Under the pieces are notes generated by a model. It was not told the DNA's origin. It saw only the letters and a list, made by a program, of their open reading frames with translations, and did no database searches. Made by a program: the position numbers and the translations under genes. DNA of 58,306 bases from Neoconidiobolus thromboides FSU 785 (lineage: Eukaryota > Entomophthoromycota > Entomophthoromycetes > Entomophthorales > Neoconidiobolaceae). The stretch lies in NCBI GenBank assembly GCA_025603075.1, contig MU626388.1, positions 1 to 58,306 on the forward strand. Reading direction: 5' to 3'. Shown one piece after another: positions 30,729-41,139 of the stretch. Position 1 is the stretch's first letter. The number at the start of each line of letters is the position of its first letter.

Positions 30729-32213
30729 GCAGGCTTCAATCATCTATTTGTAATCGCATCTTTATAAACTATCCTATAGGTTGTACTATATATCTTATGA
30801 ATAAAAGTTCTACAACTTTTGCTCAAGTTAATTTTTATTCGTTAGATTTAGATTTTTATTTAAAAGTGTATTATTGTTTATAGGTGCTTGGATGCGCAAT
30901 ATCTCGAGAAACCTAATATTAAGATTAAACTTTGAACCGAATAGAGGTGTTTTTTTAGCTTTGTGATATAGAACTAATTAAACCTTAAAACTTACTGTGT
31001 TCTGGAAATTTGATTATAGTTTTTCAAACGAATATGATTAGTATATAAAACGTTTAATTTGAAGGAGCCAATTTTTACAAGTAAAAAATACATAAGAAAA
31101 GGTTTGATGGTACAAAGAGTTTATGGATTAATAATAAGGAAATAGCCGTTTATCTGCCAAATATATCACTATCAAGGTATGACCCGGATAAATGCTATGG
31201 GTTCATAAGGTACATAAATTTTACTTAACTTTTTAATTAACGTTATAGCTGAAATTAGTAATGAATATTATATTAGCATTATAGAACATATCCTGGCTTA
31301 TGATATTTAATGGACAGGCACATACAATAAACGTATCAACGAATCACTTTTATGTAATCAAGAAATAGATATTTCAAAGAAGATTTAAAAATATTAGCTA
31401 TTAATTAAAACCAACACACTATAATCTTTTTGGAATCTTGAAGAGGCTAAAGGTCCAAAGTGATTTATTTTGCGATTATAAAGAGTTGAAGTGTTCAGTT
31501 GGGGCATGAGGTGAATGATCTGTGGATAAGGTAGGTGTAAAGTTGTAAGCGAAGGATGGCATTACTTATTTTAAGAGAGAGATTTTAAGGAAAGAGCTCT
31601 TTGCCTTAACATAAGATTTTTTCTATTTAGCGACTTTGACTTCTACATCACTTGAATTTACCTAGATGTGAAATAAAGAGGTGGTATTGGATGGGAGTAG
31701 GGAATTGTCGTCTAGAGTTTTAGATAAAAGGAGCGAATGGTCCAAAACCCTATAGCAACCATATTAAACTTCAAGTTGAATTTTAGCCATTTTTGATTAT
31801 TAGAAGGACTGGATAATGAACAGCCATACCTTCTAATGATAAAAACTCATCCTGTATCATATATTAATTTAAGTAAATAAAGGCTTTAGATCTATGAAAT
31901 TTAGTGTTAGTCATTCAATTGATACTGATATATGTGATAAAGAGCTTCTTTTAAATTTTGTTTTAGTTATTTTATAAAACTTAGTATCAATAAAGTATTG
32001 AATCATTTTTTGCTTCATTTGAAATAACTAAAACAATTAATTATGCAAGTTGGTGTAATCGAAACAGAATAAAAGTTAAATAGCCTTGAAAAGTAACTTA
32101 GCTTTAAGTGCTGATAAAACTAAATTTAAATCCCATAGTAAATAACAATCCAAAAAATAAAATAACATCAAAAATTAAGTAAAAGTAAAAACTACATCTA
32201 GAATTTATTTGCA
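30729..32213. other. intergenic, nothing recognised
   Basis: 1.5 kb between EF2 and mL49. A stretch at 30947-30967 (GAGGTGTTTTTTTAGC) may be a MITE end fragment. The segment 31430-31760 is purine-rich but has no coding frame. Confidence 0.5.
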
Positions 32214-32624
32214 ATGAATCGATTAACAACAATAATAAAAAGCAACTACATAAGAAGCGGATTAAAGAATATAAAATTGGAACAATTGAGATATTTTCAA
32301 AGTGCAACAACTGGAGAAAAGTTTAACTATCCAAAGGAGACAAGTCCATTTTTAACTATTCCAACTCAAAAATGTACATTACCCTATTTTGTACGTCGTA
32401 CTAAGTACCTCTCATTACCGGTTTATTCGGAATTCAAAAACGGAAACACTCGCAAGTTGACTATTGTTCGTAGAATTCAAGGAGATTTAACTCAACTTAA
32501 AACGGACTTATTGACCCAATTCCCAGAATGGACTATTTCTATTTCACAAATCAACTCTCAAATTGTTATTAAAGGTCAAAAATGCCATGAGGTTAGAGAT
32601 TGGTTATCCAATAAAGGATTTTAG
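32214..32624 (+). CDS. IMG2: mitochondrial large-subunit ribosomal protein mL49 (Img2)
   Basis: 136 residues, one exon. The N-terminus is basic and hydroxylated without acids for about 20 residues, fitting a mitochondrial presequence. The conserved mL49/Img2 core follows: LPYFVRRTKYLSLPVY (about 59-74), TRKLTIVRRIQGDL and the C-terminal IVIKGQKCHEVRDWLSNKGF. It belongs to the mitochondrial ribosome large subunit; IMG2 is needed for mitochondrial genome integrity in yeast. It is unusual among the housekeeping genes here in lacking introns. No TATA box is seen. Confidence 0.95.
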   Translation: MNRLTTIIKSNYIRSGLKNIKLEQLRYFQSATTGEKFNYPKETSPFLTIPTQKCTLPYFVRRTKYLSLPVYSEFKNGNTRKLTIVRRIQGDLTQLKTDLLTQFPEWTISISQINSQIVIKGQKCHEVRDWLSNKGF

Positions 32625-33611
32625 ATTCAGTTGTTATAAAAATAAATTTATTTTAAAAGGAGAATCGGGGCACTATTGAATAAATACATTTCGCATTAAT
32701 CCACATTTTTATTCATTCCATACATTGAATTAATCCTATAACGCTTCATAATAATATAGAGGAACTTTTTAATAATTTTATCTTTTTATAAATTTTCATT
32801 CTTTTATATTTACTTGACTTTATTTTTTAGCTTAATAAGTGCATCAAAATATTCAATAGTGTTATTTTCATAACTTTTTATTCAAAATAGAATCAGTATT
32901 AAAATCGTTTATTCACTTTATTATGTAGACAAAATGGCTATCCTATTTTTGTTTTTAATATTCGATTTTATATTTAGCATTTCAACCGATCTCAGTTGTC
33001 TCAGAGAAAAAACAGCAAACGAGTTAGCTAAATTGGTTTAATTATTTTTTAACTGAACTGTATGGTTAAAATTAGATGTTAAACCATCTAAGATAAAACT
33101 TTTACTAAACTATTAAAATACCATCAAATGATGAAAAGCTTTTGCATAGCACTATCTTAGTTAAAGGCTAACTGGGAGCTTGACTTCAACTATAAATTAC
33201 TCAGCCTTGTTAAGATTCATAAAATAATCTCACAGCTTTGAGTAAGTAAAATATGATAGAAGTTAATAACTACAACATCATAAAAAAATTGCTCAAATTC
33301 TTTTGGAGATAAATGATACTCACTGTTACAACTAGTGATTTGCTTTTTTATAGAGATGAGTTTAAATTTTCTATTAACTTATTAATTTCAAACTATCAAT
33401 CAATAAAATAAATGTGAAAAATATTCTCTGCTAAATAAGCAATAAAAAAGGCAACTAGATCAAACAGAACAAATCCTATTAATGAGATACAGTAAAAGAT
33501 CAACTTAATTAGTAAATTAATATTCAATAAATATAGAAAAGAAAATTGATAATCAACAAATTATAAAATCAAGTATTTAAAGATCATCTTAAAAAGATTG
33601 ACGGCAAAGCT
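32625..33611. other. intergenic, nothing recognised
   Basis: 1 kb of AT-rich spacer between mL49 and the CPGPNCP gene. Confidence 0.5.
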
Positions 33612-33620
33612 TATATAAAA
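33612..33620 (+). promoter_or_regulatory. TATA box of CPGPNCP gene
   Basis: TATATAAAA, about 65 bases upstream of the ATG at 33681. Confidence 0.55.
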
Positions 33621-33680
33621 GAGACATTTTTGTACTTAATAGTTATTATTATTTCTTCTGTGAAGAGTATTTTATAAAAG

Positions 33681-34535
33681 ATGAAATTAAGTTATGCTTT
33701 GACAGTTTTGATTAGTATGCTACTAATGTCTAGTAGCGTGTTTGCTCAAGAAGATTCAGTGGGAGGAGATAATGAAATGCCAAAAAACGGATCAATGGTA
33801 ATAAATGGAGCTGAATTTGCTAGCTTTGAAACCCCAGGTGAAATTGGTAAAAAATCCGAACGTACCATTATTCCAATCATTTTATTGTTGAACCATATCT
33901 TTAAACAACATCAACCACCAAAACCACAATGTCCAACCACTAATTGCTGTTATGGAGTAGATTCTAACGGCTGCTGTATTGGTGGTTCTGGTAATTGTAA
34001 TCCATGTCCTGGTCCAAATTGCCCATGGCCATGTCCACCCGGAAATCCTAACTGCTTCCAATGCCCACCAGGATGGACCGGATGTAGGAATCCATGCCCA
34101 GGACCATATTGTCCATACCAGTGCCCAGGTCCTAACTGCCCATATATTTGTCCAGGTCCATATTGTGGCAACGTTTGCCCAGGTCCTAACTGCCCTATTC
34201 GTTGCCCAGGTCCAAACTGTCCAGTAGCATGCCCAGGTCCTTATTGCCCACAACCATGCTTTGGACCATATTGTGGATCTGTTATTTGCCCACCTCAAAT
34301 TTGTAATATCAATTACCCATACCGTCCAATTATTTTCAACATTAATATTAATCAAAATATTATTATTAATGGAGACCAACCAAACTACGTTTGCATTAGA
34401 GTTCCTAACCAATTTGGCGGGTATTACAGAGTTTGTGGTCCAAGAGATAATCTCAAATGCTATTTAACTCCAGAAAATCAATACCAAGTACGTATTATGG
34501 ATCCAACCGATAACAGAATTTCTATTTCACAATAA
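33681..34535 (+). CDS. secreted CPGPNCP-repeat protein (284 aa)
   Basis: 284 residues, intronless, signal peptide about 1-22 (ending SSVFA). The conserved N-terminal region has AEFASFETPG and a hydrophobic IIPIILLLNHIFKQ. Next come CCYGVDSNGCCIGG, then about ten CPGPxCP-type units (about 108-200) with a CPPGNPNC insert. A C-terminal segment follows: CPPQICNINYPYRPIIFNI, NINQNIIING and YQVRIMDPTDNRISI. Cysteines recur as C-x4-C and C-x3-C, so extensive disulfide bonding or metal binding is possible (inference). Paralogues: 10011-12140, 37717-38544 and the pseudogene 36479-37494. A cell-wall or matrix role is plausible but not shown. A MITE lies in its 3' flank at 34612. Confidence 0.88.
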   Translation: MKLSYALTVLISMLLMSSSVFAQEDSVGGDNEMPKNGSMVINGAEFASFETPGEIGKKSERTIIPIILLLNHIFKQHQPPKPQCPTTNCCYGVDSNGCCIGGSGNCNPCPGPNCPWPCPPGNPNCFQCPPGWTGCRNPCPGPYCPYQCPGPNCPYICPGPYCGNVCPGPNCPIRCPGPNCPVACPGPYCPQPCFGPYCGSVICPPQICNINYPYRPIIFNININQNIIINGDQPNYVCIRVPNQFGGYYRVCGPRDNLKCYLTPENQYQVRIMDPTDNRISISQ

Positions 34536-34611
34536 ATTAACTTTGTGTAGCCAATATTAGTATTTTTCATATTTGTTACATTTTAACTTTAGCACTAATA
34601 ATATAGCATAT

Positions 34612-34710
34612 GGGGGTGTATTTTTGTATTTAAGAATTTTACTAACAAATTTTCCGCTTAAATAGTGCTTAAAAAATGGAAGAAATAATGAAGTCAAAAA
34701 AAACACTCCC
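34612..34710 (+). mobile_element. GGGG-MITE copy 17
   Basis: 99 bp, GGGGGTGTATTTTTG ... AACACTCCC, perfect ATAT duplications at 34608-34611 and 34711-34714. It starts 77 bp after the stop of the CPGPNCP gene, probably in its 3' UTR. Confidence 0.9.
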
Positions 34711-34714
34711 ATAT

Positions 34715-36478
34715 AATGTTTGGTATTACGAACTACTAACTATTACAAACAAATGGCTAGGCAACTAGTATAGTACAAAAACTGTATATAAAGTATTAGT
34801 AAATGACTAACTCAATAGTAAAGTGCTACAACATTTATACAAGCCTTTTGAGGCATTTTTTGATTAGATTGCCTTTATCCTAATATGATTAATTTATTAA
34901 GCTAATCCACTACTTATAGAGCGTTAAACTTAAAAAATACTGTTCCACAAAAACATCTAACATCTAAGAATTGTAAGTTACTTTATTGCAAACCCGCTCT
35001 CTGATTATGGCATATAATTTATTTAATACATTAGACTTAGGCCATTATTCTTGTTCCTTCTGTTTAATTAATTTGCTGAGTGGAAGCCTCATTGGTTAAA
35101 CAAGCTGCTGCTGCTTCAGATGGAGATGCTTAAATTGAAAAATGTTGAACTAATTCAACCTGGTTCTGCTTTAAATCGTGTTAGAATAGAAGATACCTTG
35201 TTTGGTTATTATAAACTTTATGGCGATAAGTCACTGTTTAATTTTCTATGTTAAACAAGTTAGATAAAAATTGTTTATGAATAAAGCATTTAAGCTGGAA
35301 CATCAATTTGTGTATGACATTTATAAAAAATAATTTTGTGTGAAAACGGGTGGAATTTAAAAAAGGATATAAGGTTTTGCCAGGTATCCAAATATCCATC
35401 CTGAAGGTGTCATCAAAGCTTTACCTAAAAAAGAGAGTATGCTTTATGGCTATAATTAAGAGCTAAACCCAGAAACGGATCAATTAAGTAAGTTTATAGC
35501 TAGATTCTGGGTCGTGAATTACATTATCCATCAACCAAAATTAGTAATAAAGATAGCTATTGTCAAATAAAATCAGATATAAAGTAAACAAATGATTAAA
35601 ATAACCATATGGGGATGTATTTTTGTATTTAAGAATTTTACTGACAATTTTTCCACATAAATAGCGCTTAAAAAATGGAAAAATAATGAAACTAAAAAAA
35701 ACAGCCCCATATTATAATATTGTTATTTTACTTTTGTTTCTTGAACTGTCGAAGATTTCAAATTTCTACAGTCATACTAATGTAATACAGAGAGCTTTGA
35801 GAAATTAAGTTATAAACAAGTTAATCTTTTCAAATTACTTAGGACTAATGATTTACTAAAATGATGACAGACATGAAAGCACCAATTATAGTTAAGAGTC
35901 CAGAATACTAATAAAAATTTATTCAAATTTTTAAATTGGCAAACTGTGAAAAATGATGGGATAAAAAATTACATAACTATAGCAACGCATTAAGGCCAAA
36001 TGAGTCCTGAAATTAGTTTGAATACGGTCAAATCAAGGGAAAAGCTGTATCTGGGACTATTAAAGGAAATAAAGTGGCCTCAGTAATCATGGAAGTATAA
36101 TAAACGTTATACGTGAGGACATGATATAAAATAAGCAACTACTCTAAAAAGAGTATAAAAACATGGAAGCTAAGTTAAATGAAATATTAAACTACCATTT
36201 TAGATTTTCAAAATTACTTGTCAAGTCTTAAAATATATGGAAATAATTTACCAATAACGATATAGCTAAATCCTACCCATTTTTATTTTATTTATATACT
36301 TGATAACCAAATGTAGGACCAACATTATATTTTTCTCAAAAAGAAGACAACAACATGCTTAAAGAGGAATCCAAGAAGGCTTTGAAATTTTTTTAGATAA
36401 TACAGAATAGCTATATTCTCATATTACAAAGCTTGTGCTTGAAACTTAAAAAAATCATATATAAGGTAGTCTCAAAAA
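34715..36478. other. intergenic; MITE copy 18 and possible gene debris
   Basis: 1.8 kb with one MITE. At 35350-35470 a short readable stretch (YPNIHPEGVIKALPKK) is followed by stops. It may be the relic of a gene I do not recognise. Confidence 0.4.
35611..35708 (+). mobile_element. GGGG-MITE copy 18
   Basis: 98 bp, GGGGATGTATTTTTG ... AACAGCCCC, perfect ATAT duplications at 35607-35610 and 35709-35712. Confidence 0.92.
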
Positions 36479-36637
36479 ATGAAATCAAGTTACACTTTAG
36501 TGATTTTGATTAGTATGCTATTAATATATAGTAATTTATTTGCTCAAAGTAGCCTGATAAATGATATTTTAGATGATTTTAAAAGTAATAGTAATGTGAA
36601 TAACAATACGACAATGATGGTGAACACAATAGAATAT

Positions 36638-36734
36638 GGGAAGTATTTTTTTGATTTTACTGCTTTTTTCTATTTTTTAAGTACTATTTGAGTGAAAGGC
36701 CATTAGTAAAATTCTTGAGTAAAAAAACTATCCC
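36638..36734 (-). mobile_element. GGGG-MITE copy 19 (in coding sequence)
   Basis: 97 bp, GGGAAGTATTTTTTTG ... AAACTATCCC, perfect ATAT duplications at 36634-36637 and 36735-36738. Removing the element and one ATAT restores a continuous frame aligned to the intact paralogue. Confidence 0.93.
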
Positions 36735-36977
36735 ATATGCTGGCTTTGAGACACCAAGAAGATCTAATATTGTTCATGAACTTTATGTTATTAGCGCTCT
36801 ATCATATAAACTCTTTAAGCAATATAATCTAGCGCCTAGATCCTCAACTTCCAACTACTACCATAGAATGGATAACAATGGATATTGTATTCATGGAATT
36901 GAGTTGATGGCAACTGTCCTTTATGATCAGGGCCAAATTGTACAATACGCTGCTTAACTGGTATGGGAATTAGATAT

Positions 36978-37075
36978 GAGGATGTATTTTTTTGTTTAAG
37001 AATTTTGGTAACAATCTTACCACTCAAATAGCGCTTAAAAAACGAAGAAGTAATGAAATTAAAAAAAACATCCCC
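36978..37075 (+). mobile_element. GGGG-MITE copy 20 (in pseudogene)
   Basis: 98 bp, GAGGATGTATTTTTTTG ... AAACATCCCC. Flanks ATAT and ACAT, one mismatch. The second MITE in the same dead gene, inverted relative to copy 19. Confidence 0.9.
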
Positions 37076-37716
37076 ACATCTTCTTCTTTTATGCTCGGAT
37101 TCAAAATGCCCATACCTATGTTCTGGCCCCAGATGTCCTTATATTTACCTACGACCATTATACTTGGAACTATGTCCAGGTCCAAAACGTCATATTCGTT
37201 CCTCAGGCCTAAATTGTCTAGTACCATGCTCTAGACCAAATTGTGGAACTCATGTTTATTCGCCTCAAATTTGAAATGCTAGTTACCCATATAGACCAAT
37301 TATCTTTAATATTGATATCAGAAAAAACATTTTTTACCCAGCAGATAAGTGAGATTTTATTTATTCTATTCTTCTTGAGATGATGCAACTTAGAAAATTG
37401 TGGACCAAGTGGAAATGTTGGACTTCAAAAGACTCTAAGTCAATATCAAATACGAATCAATGATTCAACTGATAGTGATATTATTGTTTCATAATTCGAA
37501 TAAATAGAATAGCAAAAATAACTAATTGTTTTTTTTGAGACTTTTTCATCATATTTATTTAGTTGGCTTGTTATATTTTACGCTTGTTTTATAAAAATAA
37601 ATAAACTAAAATTATATCATTGAAATAAATCGTTAATCATTAGAATTATTAAAACTATTAAAATTTAGGTGCAATTTAAATTATTATTAAAAGTTTAAAT
37701 TGAAAAATCACTTATT

Positions 37717-38544
37717 TTATTGTTGATCTAATGGAGTAATTGATAATCTGTCATCGGTAGGCTTTAAAATCTTGACTTGGTATTGATTATTTGGTAAACG
37801 GTCACAACGTAAGCAATCATCAGGTCCACAGATTTTAATTGGCTTAAGTCCTTCATAAATGATTATACATTTCCCTTTACTATTGTTATTAATGATAATA
37901 TTTTGATTAATATTAACATTAAAGATAATGGGTCTTCCGTTAAATCCAATATTACATACCTGTGGAGGGCAAATAATATTTCCACAATTTGGTCCATAGC
38001 ATGGAACTGGGCATAAGGGCCCTGGACATGGCACTGGACAATTTGGACCTGGACAAACAATTGGACATCTTGGACCTGGACATAATTTTGGACATAATGG
38101 GCCAGGGCAGATATATGGACAATTAGGTCCTGGACATGGGTATGGACAATTAGGCCCTGGGCATATAGGAGGAGGACAACCAGGTTCTCTGCCAGTCAAG
38201 CAAGGTATTGGACAATTAAGGCCTTGGCATGGTGGACATTGGTTATTTCCACCTCCGAGACAGCATCCATTGGTATCTTTTCCATAACAACATCCCTCTC
38301 TTCCAAATTTACATTTGCCAAAATGATTTTTGTAAAACAAATAACCTAAATACCAGATAACTGGACCACGAGATTTACCCTGTTTCAGCTCGACTCCAGT
38401 ATCAAATACTGCATAATCAAGTCCAGGTTGTGGATCACTTAATGTGTTATTCCCACTAGCATTGGAATCAGAATCTTCAGCAAAGGCTATCCCAGATAGA
38501 CTTAATATAGTTAAGACGCTTGCGATTGTAGATAAAAATTTCAT
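37717..38544 (-). CDS. secreted CPGPNCP-repeat protein (275 aa)
   Basis: 275 residues, intronless, signal peptide about 1-22 (ending SGIAFA). The N-terminal region DYAVFDTGVELKQGKSRGP and WYLGYLFYKNHFGKC is very close to the 709-residue protein. CCYGKDTNGCCLGG follows, then about ten CPGPxCP units and CPPQVCNIGFNGRPIIFNV, NINQNIIINN and YQVKILKPTDDRLSI. It lacks the Gly/Gln tail of the 709-residue relative. The closer match to 10011-12140 than to 33681-34535 shows two subgroups in the family. No metal-binding or catalytic motif is recognised. Confidence 0.9.
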   Translation of the reverse strand: MKFLSTIASVLTILSLSGIAFAEDSDSNASGNNTLSDPQPGLDYAVFDTGVELKQGKSRGPVIWYLGYLFYKNHFGKCKFGREGCCYGKDTNGCCLGGGNNQCPPCQGLNCPIPCLTGREPGCPPPICPGPNCPYPCPGPNCPYICPGPLCPKLCPGPRCPIVCPGPNCPVPCPGPLCPVPCYGPNCGNIICPPQVCNIGFNGRPIIFNVNINQNIIINNNSKGKCIIIYEGLKPIKICGPDDCLRCDRLPNNQYQVKILKPTDDRLSITPLDQQ

Positions 38545-39010
38545 AATATAAGTGTTTATAGCTCAGCTATAGTAAACAATAGAAAACATCAACTTGCTTT
38601 TAAAAGGGAGAGTTTTTATTTTTGCTAGCTGATCTCAATTTTCAATCTACAGCATTTTATGTTGATCTTTAGTTGAAGTTTTGTCTAAATAAATTTAGCA
38701 TAATTATATACCACCCCATTTTAATGATAAAATTCTATTTTTATGAATGTCAAATTGATTTAGTATATCATATTTCTTTAGCCACATCTATTTAAATAGA
38801 CTTTTTGAATAAATAAATAAATGATAAAATAAATAAAGCTATTTTACTTTGATATGTCTGATCTCTTACTAAAATAAAGAAAATCTAAGAATAATGAAAG
38901 GATAGAGCTTTTTTGAGTTAAATAAAAATAGGCAAAAATTCAACTTAATCAAAAAAACACATGTCAATTATAATAAAAAAATAGCAATTGCTGGGAGGAA
39001 TTAAAAGTAA
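38545..39010. other. intergenic, divergent promoter region
   Basis: Spacer between the divergently transcribed CPGPNCP gene and Kunitz gene 2. It probably holds both promoters. Confidence 0.5.
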
Positions 39011-39020
39011 TATAAAAATA
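39011..39020 (+). promoter_or_regulatory. TATA box of Kunitz gene 2
   Basis: TATAAAAATA, 60 bases upstream of the ATG at 39071. Confidence 0.5.
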
Positions 39021-39070
39021 CAATAATATCAAAACATAAAATAAAAAACGTAGATTAACATTATATCGAA

Positions 39071-39646
39071 ATGAATTTCTTAATAGTACTTTTATGCTTT
39101 AACCTTAACTTATTGGGAGAAGTTTATAGCCAAAAGGACCCATTTAGTCAAACTGGATGTATACCAAAATATAGCGGAAGTTTAAATAAGGAGCAGCAAA
39201 AACAAAACTTAAGATGTTATACACCTACTGTAACTGGAAAATGTTTTGCTTACTTTAAAAGCTATCATTATGATCCAAAAAGCAATCAATGTATATCAGG
39301 AGTATACGGGGGTTGTGATGATGGCTGTCAAGCATTTAATACTGTAGAAGAATGTAATTCAGCGTGTACTTCAAAGCCAAAAGATGATATCATTGATCCT
39401 TTTGATGGGTTTAGTCAATTAAAGTGTACTGTTACTGCTGACCGACTAGGTCAAGATAAATATAAGCATCTTCCGATCACATGTTTCGTTCAAAGTAAAA
39501 TGGGGACATGCCGTATGAGCATACCTTCTTTCCATTTCGATCCTGTAACTAATTCTTGTGTTTCGACTACTTTTGGTGGGTGCTCTGACGGCTGTAGAGC
39601 TTTCGAATCTATGCTAGATTGCCAAAATGCATGCTTGCCCTCTTGA
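39071..39646 (+). CDS. secreted two-domain Kunitz/BPTI-type protein 2
   Basis: 191 residues, intronless, signal peptide about 1-20. Kunitz domain 1 uses C49, C58, C74, C82, C95 and C99; domain 2 uses C138, C147, C163, C171, C184 and C188, both with BPTI spacing. The extra cysteine pair is present in each (C30/C86 and C119/C175). P1 residues are Phe59 (chymotrypsin-like targets) and Arg148 (trypsin-like targets). A bifunctional inhibitor is therefore predicted, by inference from canonical BPTI biology. It is divergent from the neighbouring CPGPNCP gene with about 525 bp between start codons. Confidence 0.92.
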   Translation: MNFLIVLLCFNLNLLGEVYSQKDPFSQTGCIPKYSGSLNKEQQKQNLRCYTPTVTGKCFAYFKSYHYDPKSNQCISGVYGGCDDGCQAFNTVEECNSACTSKPKDDIIDPFDGFSQLKCTVTADRLGQDKYKHLPITCFVQSKMGTCRMSIPSFHFDPVTNSCVSTTFGGCSDGCRAFESMLDCQNACLPS

Positions 39647-39908
39647 ATTTTTTGATTATTATATATTTATGAATTTTAATAAATTGCTCTTTAATTACAA
39701 TTGAGGTGTTTGTTTAGAATGAGAGATATGACTTTTTTAAAGCAATAAATAATTTTTTGTTAATTTAACTATCAATTATTATTCTCAGTATTATGTTTAA
39801 TTTGTAAAATAATAAAATATTCAATTAATAAGCCAATTATGAATTTCTATTTTTCTAATCTAAATCAAAAATTTATTTTTATCTTTCAACTTTTTTAGTT
39901 TAAATAGA

Positions 39909-41139
39909 ATGGTAAAACAATATACATTAAATTAATTCAACTAATACATTAAATAAGAGCACTAAAAACAAAAGTAAGAAAGGGAGTGGTAATTGGGAAA
40001 ACCTGAAAAAAGTAAGCACACGATTGTTAGGATTAAGAAAGAAATATGTTAATACAGGATTAGGAATTGCTTGGGAAAGAAAAGGTAGCTAAAAGGAAAA
40101 AGAATGAAAATGCTGAAGATAAAGAAAGTGTTAAGAGTGTTAAAGTACAAAAAGAAAGTATACGATTAAAAAAGAACAAGAATATTAAAGATGTCGGGGT
40201 AAAAGAAGAAATAACGAAGAACAAAATAAAGATCAATAATAAAATTCAAATTGAAGATAAAACTAAAATTGTAAAAAGCAAAGTAATAAAAGAAACGGAA
40301 CAAAGTAAGTATAATTTTATTTTTTATATAATTGATCATAAAATATAACTTTGCTCAAAGAAAGTAATAAACTGGAAATCGTAAAACAAGATGAAAGGTA
40401 AGTTATAAAACATAATTTTAAATTATTTAGTAATTAAGCATTAGTAGTTTGAAATCGGGTGAAGACATCAGCGATCATTTAAAAAAACTATTATTAGGAG
40501 AATTCAAAGCCAATATTAGTTTAGTGACTAAGTAAATTACATAAATATAATTAGAAAATAAGATTTATTTTGTTAGAATAGGTAAAATATTAGCTATAGA
40601 CTGTGAAATGGTAGGAGTAGGCGTAAATGCAAGTGAAAGTGCATTGGCACGTGTATCAATAGTAAATTATTATGGGATAGTAATTTATGATACGCATGTA
40701 AAAGTCGATAAAATAGTAACTGATTTTCGTACTTGGGTATCTGGGATTTTACCTAAACATTTGAAAGATGCTCCGAGTTTTGAAGAAGTACAAATTAAAG
40801 TATTAGAATTATTAAAAAATAGAATATTAGTTGGACATAGTATAAAAAATGATCTAAAAGCATTAAAAATTCAGCATCCAGAAAGAAATATTAGAGATAC
40901 TGCTAAATACTATCCTTTAAAGCAAATAAATAATAATAAGGCACCTTCTTTAAAGAAATTATGCACTAACTTATTAGGTATCGATATCCAAGGCGCTTCT
41001 CATTCCTCAGTAACTTTCATAAGCATTGATTGAATTTTTTTATTTATTTATTTTATAGGTTGAAGATGCACAAGCTACTATGGCAATTTATAGACGATTT
41101 GAAACCTATTGGGAACAATCACTTAGAGCCAATAAATAA
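39909..41139 (+). CDS. REX4: REX4-type 3'-5' RNA exonuclease (7 exons)
   Basis: Spliced model of 311 residues. Exons: 39909-39911 (ATG alone), 39958-40011, 40064-40304, 40361-40397, 40445-40531, 40577-41009, 41059-41139. Introns are 45-56 nt. The N-terminal half is Lys-rich (nucleolar-type), with SGNWENLKKELLG like the Trp motif of REX4 proteins. The DEDDh exonuclease domain starts at ILAIDCEMVG. D149 and E151 (Exo I), D233 in GHSIKND (Exo II), and H283 with D288 in HSSVED (Exo III) are all present. REX4 processes pre-rRNA (ITS1) in the nucleolus. The exonuclease exons are secure; the single-codon first exon is the least certain part, but no other in-frame ATG is available. Confidence 0.9.

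Larger units (their letters stand above)
36479..37494 (+). pseudogene. CPGPNCP-repeat gene broken by two MITEs
   Basis: Paralogue of 33681-34535. The signal peptide is intact (MKSSYTLVILISMLLIYSN...FAQ) and MMVNTIEY leads into MITE copy 19. After it AGFETPRRSN continues exactly where the intact paralogue has ASFETP. Later parts have lost cysteines (NGYCIHGIEL for GCCIGG; CPGPKRHIRSSGLNC), carry in-frame stops after QYAA and PQI, and contain MITE copy 20. The C-terminal segment is still legible: YPYRPIIFNIDI, then QIRINDSTDSDIIVS and stop. It is a recently dead family member on the same strand as the intact copy 2 kb upstream. Confidence 0.9.
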
